Source: Epiperipatus broadwayi
Taxonomy: Eukaryota > Onychophora > Udeonychophora > Euonychophora > Peripatidae
Direction: 5' to 3'
Length of the DNA stretch: 64,000 bases
Assembly: GCA_028023455.1 (NCBI GenBank)
Contig: JAQFVV010000042.1
Location: 7,835,922-7,899,921, forward strand
Shown here piece after piece: positions 11,849 to 24,114 of the stretch. A program made the translations under genes and the position numbers. The notes beneath the pieces were generated by a model that was not told where the DNA came from, did no database searches, and saw only the letters and a program-made list of their open reading frames with translations. Within the stretch, counting starts at the first letter, position 1. Each line of letters begins with the position of its first letter.

Positions 11849-12960
11849 TTAATTTATATTTATTTTATTTCTATTTATTAAAATTGCCTTCTTAATTTTT
11901 TTTTTATTATGTTTTCTCTCTTCATGAAGAATCTTAACACTTTCAATATCAAACTTAAATTTATATTCACATGTCCTTTCACAATCCAAGAAAACTAAAG
12001 CACTCATTAAATCAGTATTATTTTTACTTTTCACATGTTTATATAACAATTCATGCTCCTTTAATCTTTTTTCAATACTGCACCTCGTTTCATCTATATA
12101 TGATAATATATATTCACAAAAAATTTGATATACAACATTACTTTTTTTCTTGATAGTTATGACATTTTTAGAATTATTCATTAACTTATTAATGTTATTT
12201 TTAACACAAAATGTAACATTAAATACATCCTTATATTTATATATCCTTAAAAAATTTCACTTGAGCATTTGAAATATATGGAATAGATATCCATTTTTTA
12301 TATCAATTTTCAACTCCTTTAAATCATTATAACTTTTTTTTAAATTGACATAAAGTATTATTAATGTGTTCAGTTTTATAACAAACTTCAAGCAATTCCT
12401 TGGCAAATATTTAAAATTTTTTTAATTTATCACACTGATAATGACATAATTTCTACTTTTGCTTTACAATTTATATATCCTCCTTTTTGTAGTGGTTTGA
12501 TTTTTAATTTATAACTTAAAGATACTATTATCTCTTGTAATAATGAAATCCAAATACTTAATACTCTTGTCCTGATTCTTATCAATAATTCATTTCAAGC
12601 CATTCACATTATTTAACTCCTCTATAAGCAAATTTATAGTATTGGTTTTTCCACAAACAAAAACATCATCCACATACCTTTTGTAAATGTTAATATCTTT
12701 AAAAGTACACATATCTAAAATACTATCACATGTAGATAAAACAATATGCCAATCTTTAGATATTTTATATATCTTTAGACATTTTATAATATCCACCTTC
12801 AAAAGAAGTAACAATGTTATCATCAAATTTTTTTAAAGAATTAATAACAAATTTCACATATTTACAACACCTTTACTTTTTAATGCATGTTCAATTATTT
12901 TTATGGAATTCACTTTATCAGTAGTGAAACGGTATTGTTTTGTCTAACATCCCATTTCAC
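11849..12960 (-). pseudogene. Penelope-like retroelement: reverse transcriptase and GIY-YIG remnant
   Basis: Minus-strand piece 12826-12590 reads YKRYVDDVFVCGKTNTINLL, a reverse-transcriptase catalytic motif (YVDD) in the style of Penelope-like elements. Further downstream, after frameshifts, 12181-11849 reads SNVVYQIFCE then SYIDETRCSIEKRLKEHE, which matches a GIY-YIG endonuclease with the usual Y/G positions drifted. Reverse transcriptase followed by a C-terminal GIY-YIG nuclease is diagnostic of this retroelement class, where the nuclease nicks the target that primes reverse transcription. The link between the domains also reads in pieces, such as IPYISNAQVKFFKDI. The copy is truncated upstream and broken by several frameshifts and stops. 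Confidence 0.8.
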
Positions 12961-12999
12961 CTACTATGCCTCATAGTAGTATTCTTTTCTTAGTTCAAA

Positions 13000-13690
13000 C
13001 CCCTCCAAGTTCATGTATATCATCACATATTAACGTATTTAATGTATAATAGCTTATATTTATGTGTATGTGCATATATTTGTATATTTGCATACATAGA
13101 TATTAATGTCTGTATGCATACAGTTATAATACATATACTCAATTGTAAATTAAATTAATAAATAAAATAGGTTGTGTGAACATTGTTATATGTGTAGGAG
13201 AGCACCTACACATATATGCAAATGAAGCTGCAATGTAATAGATTTTATAAGCATTGCAACACTATTTAAATTATTTTATCTTTAAGTTATTATAAAATTC
13301 AAATACAAATTTGCTTTTATTCACATATAAATTTCAATTCCAGAGATGACAAAATTACACATATAGCAGAATGTTTATAAAACGTAAATCTCTGTTAAAA
13401 GATCACTTGTTTCTTGGAAATCTCATGTCACACACACCTGATTTAATTTTGTGGGAACCAAGATCAGATTTTTAAAATAAATTCTAAAAATATATTTTAA
13501 GACAAAAGAAAAGCAGTCAAGCTACACTATTTTATGAATTACTTAGATTTTGCTTTTGTCTTTCTTAAAGTTAATAAAGATATGTTAAAACATAAGATTA
13601 AAAACTTATAAACTATAAACAAATTCATGGCTTTTGCAGGGGGAGTAAAAGAGTTAGCATAAAACCCCTAAAATTAAGCACTAAGGTTCA
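13000..13690. other. AT-rich DNA, nothing recognised
   Basis: Low-complexity AT-rich sequence with scattered TATG/CATA runs near 13050-13140. A purine-rich block near 13620-13660 precedes the unassigned coding-like patch at 13714. Confidence 0.5.
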
Positions 13691-13713
13691 TTCTCTTAAA
13701 ATTAGGAAACATT

Positions 13714-13920
13714 TTGCTGCCTGGGGCTATGTCCAATTTAAAAAATGAAAACAGTCAGTTAGAAGGCAACAAATTTGCTGTCTTCCTTCGGAGATTGGTC
13801 TCTTGGAATGGAGGAGTTCAAGACCAACAGCCTGCCAAGAAGATATTGGATGTCAGCATAGTGGAGAAAGCCAGTGCCAAATTCCATGAAAGATGCCTCA
13901 TCTAGAAGAAGATTGATAAA
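13714..13920. other. Unassigned coding-like patch
   Basis: This patch of about 200 bases is clearly less AT-rich than its surroundings and is open on both strands. The plus strand reads 63 codons (MLPGAMSNLKNENSQLEGNK onward) to a stop at 13905. The minus strand reads a segment with LLLDEASFMEFGTGF. I do not recognise either product. It could be a fragment of a processed gene copy or of a transposon. There is no clear splice acceptor or donor pair to make it an exon. Confidence 0.25.
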
Positions 13921-14320
13921 ATTTCTTCCAGTGGACCTCTTTAAAATTAAATGTAAAATTAAACTGTTTTAATAAGTTTCTAAAACTAGCAATATAATTG
14001 AATGTTCATAAGTTTATAACTTTTAAATGTTTTCTTAATAAATTAAACTAATCTCTGTAAAATCTACAATGTAGCTTTAATTTAATAATATTTGTAATAA
14101 TCTTGCCTATTAAATGAATAATAACTATCCTAATCTGCAGTCATGCCTATCCTATTTTATATTATTTGTTATTGCATTGACATTTATGATATGCCATTTT
14201 TCAAAATGGCGATTATTAATATTAATAATATTAGAGAGATGATTAAAAGCTCTCATGTAATTGATTTATGTTGCTTATTTAGCAATCATAAATCTGTTTT
14301 GATATCTCTTATATATATAT
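13921..14320. other. AT-rich flank of the LTR element
   Basis: AT-rich DNA that ends in an AT dinucleotide run used as the insertion site of the LTR element. The open frame at 14143-14325 has composition typical of non-coding DNA. Confidence 0.5.
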
Positions 14321-16840
14321 TGTAACAGTCAAAACATGTCTATCTCACTAACACACTGCAGAATTTAAACCCGGGACATAGAACTCAACACTAGGAGAGT
14401 TACCTCCCAGAAATCCCAAGTTCGAATCCAAAGTCCAAGCTCCACAACGCCCTCTACGTGATAACACATTTGATGCTACTAATGGTATAATTTCATGCCA
14501 GTGCCGGTGATCAGGAAGAAAACAAAAAACTCTATATCTAAAATAGCTCTAGGTTAATTTAACAATAACTTATAGATGTGCCAAAGATAAGTTTAATGTA
14601 CTATGTAATTTATATTGCACCCCAAATAAATAAAAAGAAATAAATAAATTTATAAATAAGATTTTAATGATTTGATAATAAAATAATTTAGCGACATAAA
14701 TTTGATAGTTATATAATAAACAAACAAGATGGCTGATACCTCGTACTTGGGTTTGTTTAGATAACGTGTCTAAAATATGGTGAAACGGTAGGCATATGTG
14801 AGTCACGTAAAGTCTAACAGAGTTTGAAATATTCTAAAACATTTATAATTGGAGATTTAAATAAAGATTGAGAGTCGCTCGCGAATAGATTATAAGATCG
14901 AGCTATACTGAACGGATTTGAAATTCATTTAAATAGAATTCTTTTAATAAGTAATAAGGGAAATATACAGTGGTGCTAGCGAGTGTATGCTGAGGAGGGG
15001 TGCAGTTTATGAGTATGCAACTTTAAAAGATGGCAAAAGGTCTAGGCATTGGGTAGGCATTTCACCTTTTATTTGGGATGTCTCTATTCCACTCACAGCT
15101 CAAGCCTGGCCCGCACCCAGGAGCTTCGTAACTGTGGGGACATACGCGAAATAATTCCCATGTGCCATTTTAGCACAGGACTGGGAACTGCGGATTAAAA
15201 CAAGGGGGAATGGATTTAAACGATGATGACCTTTGCCAACAGGAGGATTCCAGCACCCTTGCATATTTACTAGCAACACAGCTTAATTTTTAAAGAATTA
15301 GTAAAATAAAGGGCAATTCATTAAGGAACAGAAATATCTCGCTCTCGAATTTCATATTTAAATGGCCAGCAGACTCTCAACAAAACTTAAGATAAATAAA
15401 TATCATTTAACAAAATTTTTATACGCAAAAATACCTTAAAACATATATAAGAGATGGGAGGGGGAAAATGCATGTTTGCGGTTTACAAACTAAGATGGCA
15501 ACCACACATTATTTAACTTCCCTACGTAACTCACATTTGTCTAAATAAATTAAATAGATATTTCATCATAACACATTGAAAGAAGACATTTATAAATATA
15601 ATAGAAATCAACCTAAGCACAAGTTCAGCATGCATTAGAAAAAAATGTTTAAATAAATACATTTCAAGAATATACAAAATTATTAGCTATAGCTTGAAGT
15701 TTTCCGAGATCTTGGGTTGATTTTAATTATCTTGTTCTTTTTAACTCTGTCCGTGGGCATTTCCAAACTTGTAGCAAAGTTCTTAAGTAAAATTATGAAT
15801 TTCTTTGGTTCATGGTTCTGCAGCAACAGTTAGTAGATTTTAGGAGCAGCATTTCTTCGGGCTGGTTCAGTTGGATTTGATGATACGGTGACAGGACATC
15901 GGATTTTGAATGACGGACAGCCGAGGCACAGGATCCCGAGGGAAAGACAACCTACTGGCCCATTACCCTGACATTCTGAGGTTAAATGATTTGAAAACTA
16001 GATTTACTGTCAAAGCAAGCCAGTTGGCCCGATGACGCGAATAAACAAGCAATCGGAAAATATGAATGTCAAAATTCAGAAAATAACTTTTTCGCTGTCA
16101 CAATCAGGTAGGTTAATTAATAACCCTGTCTAATAATAATTACAATCAATCAGCCCTATTTATATGCTCTCTCTGATTACAATCTAACCCTGCGGTGATA
16201 AAATCCATTCTTTAATTATTACACATTTGAAAATACAGACTGCATTTTCTAATTAAAATCTGTTTGTAAACACTGTTTTATCTTATCAAATCTACTAGTA
16301 AAACTGGTGCCAATATGATTAAAATTAGCCACTATTGTTCTTTCCCCACCCTCACTGACTTAAAAGAAAATGGCATGTTTTTGAATAACATTTTATAACA
16401 CTTTACATTTATCAAACACTTTTTCTGAATTTAATTTCCAGGAATATTTCTCAGTGATATTATTTCTTAAAGGCAAATAATTGTAGCGAAATAACATCAC
16501 AAAATAAATTGATTCAAAAACAACTTTTAAATAAAATATTTTGATAAATTTTAAATATTATCGCAGTATGAGTGTAGATGAGAATATGTGACCTACTTTA
16601 TTGTACAAGCATATATATGTAATATATACTTGACGGTTTGAAAATAAAACCATTTAAAAACAATTGTAATTATATTAAACCCCGGGCACCCCATTATACA
16701 TATAAATTTAGGTGGGATTTCAGTAAATACACCCATTACACACACAATACTATGAAATTAGGGTTTTAAATAAGGCATGAGGGTAGGAAACAGGAAGGCA
16801 AGGTGAAACTAAGCTTGGTAAGGCATATCTTACTGTTTCA
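14321..16840 (-). repeat. 3' LTR of the gag-only element
   Basis: About 2.52 kb, nearly identical to 19067-21545. In the first 200 bases I count about six substitutions and one 6-bp indel, roughly 3 percent difference. This copy has about 35 extra bases near 15070-15105 that the other lacks. Small open frames inside it (such as 14570-14806 minus) recur in both LTRs but look non-coding. LTRs of this length are far longer than usual, similar in proportion to plant LARD elements. Confidence 0.85.
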
Positions 16841-16850
16841 CATTCCCTTA
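16841..16850 (-). other. Candidate polypurine tract
   Basis: On the minus strand AAGGGAATG abuts the TGAAACAG start of the 3' LTR. That is where a retrotransposon primes its second DNA strand. It is short and follows a T-rich stretch, so it is a modest match. Confidence 0.5.
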
Positions 16851-17193
16851 GTATGTAAAAAAAAAGATTTTACACCCAGTGTTTACTAGTATTTTTGAAT
16901 ATCAGCACACAAAAAAAGTTGACAAGGGGCAATGAGATTTAATGATATATCCAAATCATATTTCAACATCTTTCACTAGCAAAACATTTATATATTTTGA
17001 CGTGTTTTTTGACTGTTCAAATTTAAATTAGAAATATATATATAAAAAAATTTTAAATCTATACAAAAGTCCAAATTCAGGTGTAGATAAATGTCCAAAT
17101 TCAAGTTATTGTAAGATCAAAAATTATGTAAGAGTGTCCAAGTTCGAGTCCTTTTTTGTGGTGGCTTTTTTTTGTACTTATATATATATATTG

Positions 17194-18125
17194 CTATTCT
17201 TCTGGGTCAGGTGGGTAGTACTGATCTCTCGTACTCGGAGAATGTCCTCTTGGGTGGTGCAATCTCTTTTCTTTGTCTGGCGGTTTGTTGGCGGAAGGAT
17301 TGAAGTCCAACGTAGTCAGAAATTCTGCCTTCTCCTCTGTGTCTTTAATTTTGCTTCCGGCCATCAGCTGTTGGATCAACAGAGGCATGTTCTGCTGGAT
17401 GGTGTGGGTAATGTGTGGGTCAGAGAATGAGAAGGTGGTGAGCGATCTCAGTTGATTAACTTGCAGATATAGAATTGTGTGTGTGTTTCTTTGATGCTCC
17501 CATTTTTTTTTGGGATATGGTATCAAAGATGCCACTCTGGTGTTCCTCGCTCCAGTAGTGTTTCAGTAAGGCCTTGCTATACTCAGTGAAGTTTCCAGGT
17601 TTTTCTTTTATGATGCTCCACCAGTCCTTCACGTAGCCATGTAAATGGTGGGTGGCAATAGCAATTTGTTCTTTTGGCTCCATCTCAGAGAATGTGAAAA
17701 AGTCTTTCAAGCTATCTATGTGCAAATGAGGGTTTTCCCCAATCTCTCCTCGGAATATCTTGATGTGGATGATCTTGGCCAACTGGGTTTGAATGCTTGG
17801 GTCAGGCATTGTGGTTCCACTGATATTGGTGATCTCAGGCTTTTTAGTATTTTTTCTCTTCGTTGACTGGTAGTGGAATTTTCGGGGTGGTTTTGTTTTG
17901 ATCATGCTCTTCCTCTTTTTTTGTTCCATTATTACTGTTTTCTGTTTTCAGAACTAACGTTTCCAAATTTAATTTTGGAGTGATCCTCTCTTTTATTTCA
18001 TATTTCTGTTTGATTTGTTTGATTTCGTCCATTATGAGCATCGTCAGTTCTCTGAACTCACTCCTTTCTTTTTTGGCTTCTTTCATTTTGGTTTTAGTAT
18101 TTGAAACATTGGCTATAAATGGCAA
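17194..18125 (-). pseudogene. Gag-like protein, frameshifted
   Basis: Three consecutive minus-strand open pieces in three different frames cover this region: 18125-17844, 17929-17456 and 17535-17194. The first is charged and probably coiled-coil (KMKEAKKERSEFRELTMLI). The second carries the capsid-type signature: FRGEIGENPHLHIDSLKDFF, then IAIATHHLHGYVKDWWSII and an aromatic-rich LLKHYWSEE. The HL-G-x-x-x-WW pattern with flanking helices is characteristic of Ty3-type and related retrotransposon gag. The third piece is a basic, proline-rich C-terminal tail without a CCHC zinc knuckle. Gag assembles the particle in which reverse transcription occurs. Two frameshifts mean this copy cannot make full-length Gag. 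Confidence 0.75.
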
Positions 18126-18129
18126 TTCT

Positions 18130-19066
18130 GGATCACTAATTTCTGGTTATTATTATTTGTTAAGATATTTATTATTTTAAAGTCCTTTTAACTAAACTTT
18201 TTTTTCTTTATCAAACAATGGCGACTGGCTGTCTTCCACTCGGTCTCTGGCCTTTCCGTGCATCCTTGTTTTGTCCTGTACCGATTTCATTAGGCTGCTT
18301 CTTTGTTATTTTGGAAATATGAAACAAAATATTATTATTTTATTATTCAGATTTCTTCTGCTGCTTGCTCAACTGTTTGGTGGTGCACTATTTAATTATT
18401 TACTGGACTCGGGTATTTCAATGTGTATCTCACTGTCATTTCCCCTTGTTCAATGATATCAGATAGATAGATTTACAAAAGATTATTATCATTATTATTT
18501 TTACAGAAACTTGTTTACATATATATACATAAAATGACCAAATCCAAAATTTTACAGCTTTCCATGCATGAACCAATCGGTTCGTCATCGTTATTTCAAG
18601 GTGCAATGCCATCTGTGGCAACATCTATCATTAACCTCACCAGGGATATTTAACTTACTTACTTTGTTTGACTCCGGACGTTCAATTAGACAATCATATA
18701 TTTTTTTTATTTTTACAAATCTTATTTGATACAAAACTATATATGTTGCACTATATTTTGAAATCATATTTAGTACAGTAATTAGCGCACATATATTTTT
18801 ATAATACGACCAGAGCTAACAGAAGTTTACATATATATTGCTCGTGTTGTACTATATTAAACTGAAAATTCTCCAAGTGATTGTCTAAATGCCCAAGCCA
18901 AACAAAATACATATAATAATATCTTTAAAATATAAATCACAATATTGAAAATATTGAACTACAGGAAATGGGTAATTAAACAGACTAAATATTATCAGGG
19001 TTTTGTGGGTATTTAAATCAAAGCCTCACATTGAAAAGCACCATGGACCCGGAAAAAAAAATACTA
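18130..19066. other. Leader region of the LTR element
   Basis: Internal sequence between the start of gag and the 5' LTR, including a microsatellite-like ATT run near 18488. Just inside the LTR the minus strand reads a T-rich run and then CCGGGTCCATGGTGC. No 18-base match to a tRNA 3' end is evident, so the primer used is unclear. Confidence 0.5.
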
Positions 19067-21545
19067 TGTAACAGTCAAAACATGTCTATCTCACTAACAC
19101 ACTGCAGAATTTAAACCTGGGACATAGAACTCAACACTAGGAGAGTTACCTCCCAAAAATCCCAAGTTCGAATCCAAAGTCCAAGCTCCACAATGCCCTC
19201 TACATGATAACACATTTGATGCTACTAATGGTATAATTTCGTGCCGGTGATCAGGGAGAAAACAAAAGACTCTATATCTAAAATAGCCCTAGGTTAATTT
19301 AACAATAACTTATAGATGTGCCAAAGATAAGTTTAATGTATTATGTAATTTATGTTGCACCCCGAATAAATAAAAAAAAAGAAATAAATTTATAAATAAG
19401 ATTTTAATGATTTGGTAATAAAATAATTTAGGGACATAAATTTGATAGTTATATAATAAACAAACAAGATGGCTGATACCTCGTACTTGGGTTCGTTTAG
19501 ATAATGTGTCTAAAATATGGTGACACGGTAGGCATATGCGAGTCACGTAAAGTCTAACAGAGTTTGAAATATTCTAAAACATTTATAATTGGAGATTTAA
19601 ATGGAGATCGAGAGTCGCTCGCGAATAGATTATAAGATCGAGATATACTGAACGGATTTGAAATTCATTTAAATAGAATTCTTTTATTAAGTAATAAGGG
19701 AAATATATGGTGGTGCTAGAGAGTATATGATGAGGAGGGGTGCAGTTTATGAGTATGCAACTTTAGAAGATGGCGAAAGGTCTAGGCATTGGGTAGGCAT
19801 TTCACCAAGCCTGGCCCGCACCCAGGAGCTTCGTAGCTGTGGGGACATACGTGAAATAATTCCCATGTGCCATTTTAGCACAGGACTGGGAACCGCAGAG
19901 TAAAACAAGGGGGAATGGATTTAAACGATGATGACCTTTGCCAACAGGAGGATTCCAGCATTCTTGCATATTTACTAGCAACATAGCTTAATTTTTAAAG
20001 AATTAGTAAAACAAAAGGCAATTCATTAAGGAACAGAAATAGCTCGCTCTCGAATTTCATATTTAAATGGCCAGAAGACTCTCAACAAAACTTAAGATAA
20101 ATAAATATTCATTTAACAAAATTTTTATATGCAAAAATACCTTAAAACATAAATAAGAGATGGGAGGAGGGAAATGCATGTTTGCGGTTTACAAACTAAG
20201 ATGGCAACCACGCATTATTTAACTTCCCTACATAACTCGCATTTGTCTAAATAAATTAAATAGATATTTCATCATAACACATTGAAAGAAGACATTTATA
20301 AATATAATAGAAAATCAAGCCAAGCATGAGTTCATCATGCATTAGAAAAAAACATTTAAATAAATACATTTCAAGAATATACAAAATTATTAGCTATAGC
20401 TTGAAGTTTTCTGAGATCTCGGGTTGATTTTAATTACCTTGTTCCTTTTAACTCTGTCTGTGGGCATTTTCAAACTTGTAGCAAAGTTCTTAAGTAAAAT
20501 TTAGAGTTTCTTTGGTTCATGGTTCCGCAGCAGCAGTTAATAGATTTTAGGAGCAGCATTTCTTTGGGCTGGTTCAGTTGGATTTGATGATACGGTGCCA
20601 GGACATCGGATTTTGAATGATGGATGGCCGAGGCACAGGATCCCTAGGGAAAAACAACCTACTGGCTCATTACCCCGACATTCTAAGGTTAAACGATTTG
20701 AAAACTAGATTTACTGTCAAAGCAAGCCGGCTGGTCCGATGACGCGAATAAGCAAGCAATCGGAAAATATGAATGTCAAAATTCAGAAAATAACTTTTTC
20801 GCTGTCACAATCAGGTAGGTTAATTAATAACCCTGTCTAATAATAATTACAATCAATCAGCCCTATTTATGTGCTCTCTCTGATTACAATCTAGCCCTGC
20901 AGTGATAAAATCCATTCTTTAATTATTACACATTTGAAAACACGGACTGCATTTTCTAATTAAAATCTGTTCATAAACACTGTTTTATCTTATCAAATCT
21001 ACTAGTAAAACTGGCACTAATATGATTAAAATTAGCCACTATTGTTCTTTCCCCACCATCACTGACTTAAAGAACATGGCATGTTTTTGAATAACATTTT
21101 ATAACCCTTTACATTTATCAACACTCTTTCTGAATTTAATTTCCAGAAATATTTCTCAGTGATATTATTTCTTAAAGGCAAATAATTATAACGAAATAAC
21201 ATCACAAAATAAATTGATTCAAAAACAACTTTTAAATAAAATATTTTGATAAATTTTAAATATTATCGCAGTATGTGTGTAGATGAGAATATGTGGCCTA
21301 CTTTATTGTACAAGCATTTATACGTAATATATACTCGACGGTTTGACAATAAAACCATTTAAAAACAATTTTAATTATATTAAACCCCATGCACCCCATT
21401 ATACATATAAATTTAGGCGGGATTTCGGTAAATATACCCAGTACACACACAATACGATGAAATTAGGGTTTTAAATAAGGCATGAGGGTAGGAAACAGGA
21501 AGGCAGGGTGAAACTAAGATTGGTAAGGCATATCTTACTGTTTCA
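19067..21545 (-). repeat. 5' LTR of the gag-only element
   Basis: About 2.48 kb; upstream LTR in the sense of gag. It shares its ends and essentially all internal sequence with 14321-16840. Transcription would be expected to start within it and run leftward. I could not pick a TATA box with confidence in such AT-rich DNA. Confidence 0.85.
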
Positions 21546-22211
21546 ATATATATATAGTTAAGCTACTACATTTTAACTTACCATAATTAAAGTTTGCATA
21601 TAGTTAAGTCCCAAATATGCTTTACTCCTCCTTAGTTTATGATATAAACTATTCAGATTCAATCAATAAGCTAGATCACTTTAATTAACCCTTTTAGCAT
21701 TTTTTATGTATGCTAATCCACAAACTGGTGTATAGTAGTTTTGCAGATTGAAACAATAGATTTAGCATTTTTAGTTTAATATTTGATATTTTCGAAATCA
21801 GTACGAATGTGTCCTTATAAAGCTCACATGTGCTGTGTGTCTTGCTATATATATTTTCTTATTGAAATGGGCTTCTGATTTAAGATTATCCCATTAGTAT
21901 CAGTTTGGACAACTCTCTTTTAGAACTGGAACATGAGGGTCCTGAACTGTATTTTAAGTTTTTCCAATTTCCCGAACTATATGTTCCTTATATTTTGTAA
22001 TAGCAAGTTGAACGGTCCATGAGACCTGAGTACTTGGTACTGACTCCCACGAGTAATTACACATTTGGCCCACAATCCTTATTTAGTTTATGTAGCGCAA
22101 TAGTCTCTGAAGCTACACTGCAGAACACCAATTTGTTTTTCCATATTATTATTCAGTTCAGCATTGATCTGAACATTCATTCTACTTTATATAAAACAAT
22201 CTGCATAGAGA

Positions 22212-22863
22212 GCACTTTATTGCTCATTATGTATAAGTTAGTTGATATGAAGTATATCTTATCAGTTATCATTCTTCTAAGATTTAACTCTTAGCAAACC
22301 TCATAGAAATGGCAAAGCAGAATTCAGGCATGATTAGATTGCAGATATTAATTTGTAATAATGTTAAATTTAAGTGATTTAAAGTGCATAAAAGATGAGA
22401 ACTTGTATTTAACTCCATTCATTATTGTAAAAACACCTGCAAGTGTAAAATAGCAGTGCACTTCCATTTTTATTAATTTACTTATATTTTAATAATTAAA
22501 TATCTTAAAATGTTTAAATGTGTTATTTACAATCCATCCTAAATCTTATCCAAATCTATTTTAATTTATTGTTAGTTATTAATATATGCATTATTTTGTC
22601 AGCCATTTGTGTGTGTGTGTGTTTCATGTGATGTCTAGTCAATATTTCCTGAGACTCATACTCCACCCTTTGCTACTGTTGGCACACAAACTAAAAGAGG
22701 CTGAGTGTAACCTCATATCTGTCATCCATAGGGTAGGAAATCATGGAGTATTGGTGAAGGAACCGAGGTGTGATCTGATTTGGGGTCTCAACCCCTCATC
22801 TAGATCAGCTTTGGGATAATTTGCCAAAACTCTTGATTTTGTTGCCTATACGTGACTGTTACA
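22212..22863 (+). repeat. LTR-like interspersed repeat, copy 2
   Basis: Homologous to 1-650 along its length and ending at the same CTGTTACA word. The repeat may extend left to 21546, because copy 1 is cut by the window. If so, the gag-only LTR element is inserted inside or at the edge of this older repeat. No coding sequence is recognised; the open frame at 22019-22294 looks accidental. Confidence 0.55.
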
Positions 22864-23602
22864 ATAGAACCATACATTTCTGTTACATCCAATCTAGCAA
22901 TGACATCACTCTCATTAATTACTATATTTTTAATTCTGTCTATAAAATTAATTAATTAAGGAAGCAATTTTAATAAATAGAAATAAAATGAATATAATTA
23001 ATAGACAAACTGCTAATGTTAAAATTTAGAATTTGTGGGATTTGAGTTGATGATGTTTGCTTCTGTTATGTTTTTTTAAATTTAAAGGCAATTGAGGAAG
23101 GTTAAGAAATTAACCAAAAGTACTTTTGTGGATTGAAAGACTGTATATAATAGTTAATTACTGTTATATTGATTATTTTTCTTATTATATACATTTTTCA
23201 GTCTTAAGCTACAGCATATAGAACAGAAATAATTCTAAACTTATTTATATATTTCTTAAATTCATGAATCTGAATAACCTTAATACATTTGGGAACTTCA
23301 AAGTAAATATTTTAATTCAGTAAGCAACATAAAGGAAAGGGTTCACAATATACTTGCTCAATTTTTATAAATGAAAGAGGTTGTATTGTCTGGGCCCAGA
23401 TTAATATGTATTCTAATATTTTTATTGATGCTATAATGTCCTCATTACTAAAGCATTCAATTAAAATTTTGTGATTAAATTTATCTAAAAATAAAAGGAT
23501 CCTGATTCCATATCAAATTCTTTTATGTTAGTCAAGATATCTAAAAAAACCTTCAGCATAAAATGAGGAATTACAAATATTTTGAGTTTTATTTTTGTTT
23601 TA
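22864..23602. other. AT-rich DNA, nothing recognised
   Basis: Low-GC sequence with no coding-like stretch, terminal repeat or tRNA-like motif that I can support. Confidence 0.5.
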
Positions 23603-23610
23603 TTTTTATT

Positions 23611-24114
23611 GAGAGATGTCTAACCTGTAGCCCAAGTGTCACGTGCAGCCTGGGATGGTTATAAATGTGGACCAATGTAATATTGTAAATTTATTTAATA
23701 CATTATGAGATTTTTTTGTGATTATGTGTCACAGTGTGATTAAAATAAATGTGTGTAAGCACTAAATACAATGTCAGATATCCAACTTTGTTTGTTTCTT
23801 TTATTTACTTTTATAATAAAAAAATATCAATTATGTTTATTACTTAGATATATACATTTTCTATATTACTGATCACAAACTTGGAATCTGCTCGACAATT
23901 TTAGAAGACTGTCTGCGTGAGTCATTGTCTAATTAGGATTACTATTTAAGGACTTTTTTTTTGCTTGACTGTGGACTTACATATCACAAAAATTATGCAT
24001 AGACCTTTTTTTCCCCTCATGTTTTTGGTAATATTTATATATTTAATGTGTGGGCTAAGATAACTCTTCTTTTTCGAATGTGGCCCAAAGATGCCAAAAG
24101 GTTGGACACTCCTG
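23611..24114. mobile_element. Non-autonomous hAT element (MITE)
   Basis: About 504 bp with imperfect terminal inverted repeats: GAGAGATGTCTAACC on the left and CAGGAGTGTCCAACC on the complement of the right. A CAGGGGTGTCCAACC-like start followed by a GGGCCACAT-like word is the familiar signature of Charlie-type hAT elements. Flanking 8-mers TTTTTATT (23603-23610) and CTTTTATT (24115-24122) match at 7 of 8 positions, as expected for a hAT duplication. The interior has no transposase. Confidence 0.75.

Larger units (their letters stand above)
14321..21545 (-). mobile_element. Gag-only LTR retrotransposon with 2.5 kb LTRs
   Basis: Two long direct repeats (14321-16840 and 19067-21545) enclose about 2.2 kb. 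On the minus strand each LTR runs from TGAAACAG to CTGTTACA, that is TG...CA with short inverted ends. The internal DNA encodes only a gag-like protein on the minus strand; I find no protease, reverse transcriptase, RNase H or integrase. A purine-rich AAGGGAATG lies immediately before the 3' LTR on the minus strand. Both outer flanks are AT dinucleotide runs, compatible with a 4- or 6-bp target duplication (ATAT) but too simple to prove it. The element would need proteins from an autonomous relative to move. No standard primer-binding site is visible next to the 5' LTR. Confidence 0.85.

Noticed and set aside
14570-14806. 78-codon minus frame repeated at 19310-19546
   Set aside because: It recurs only because it lies in both LTRs; composition and lack of motifs do not support a gene.
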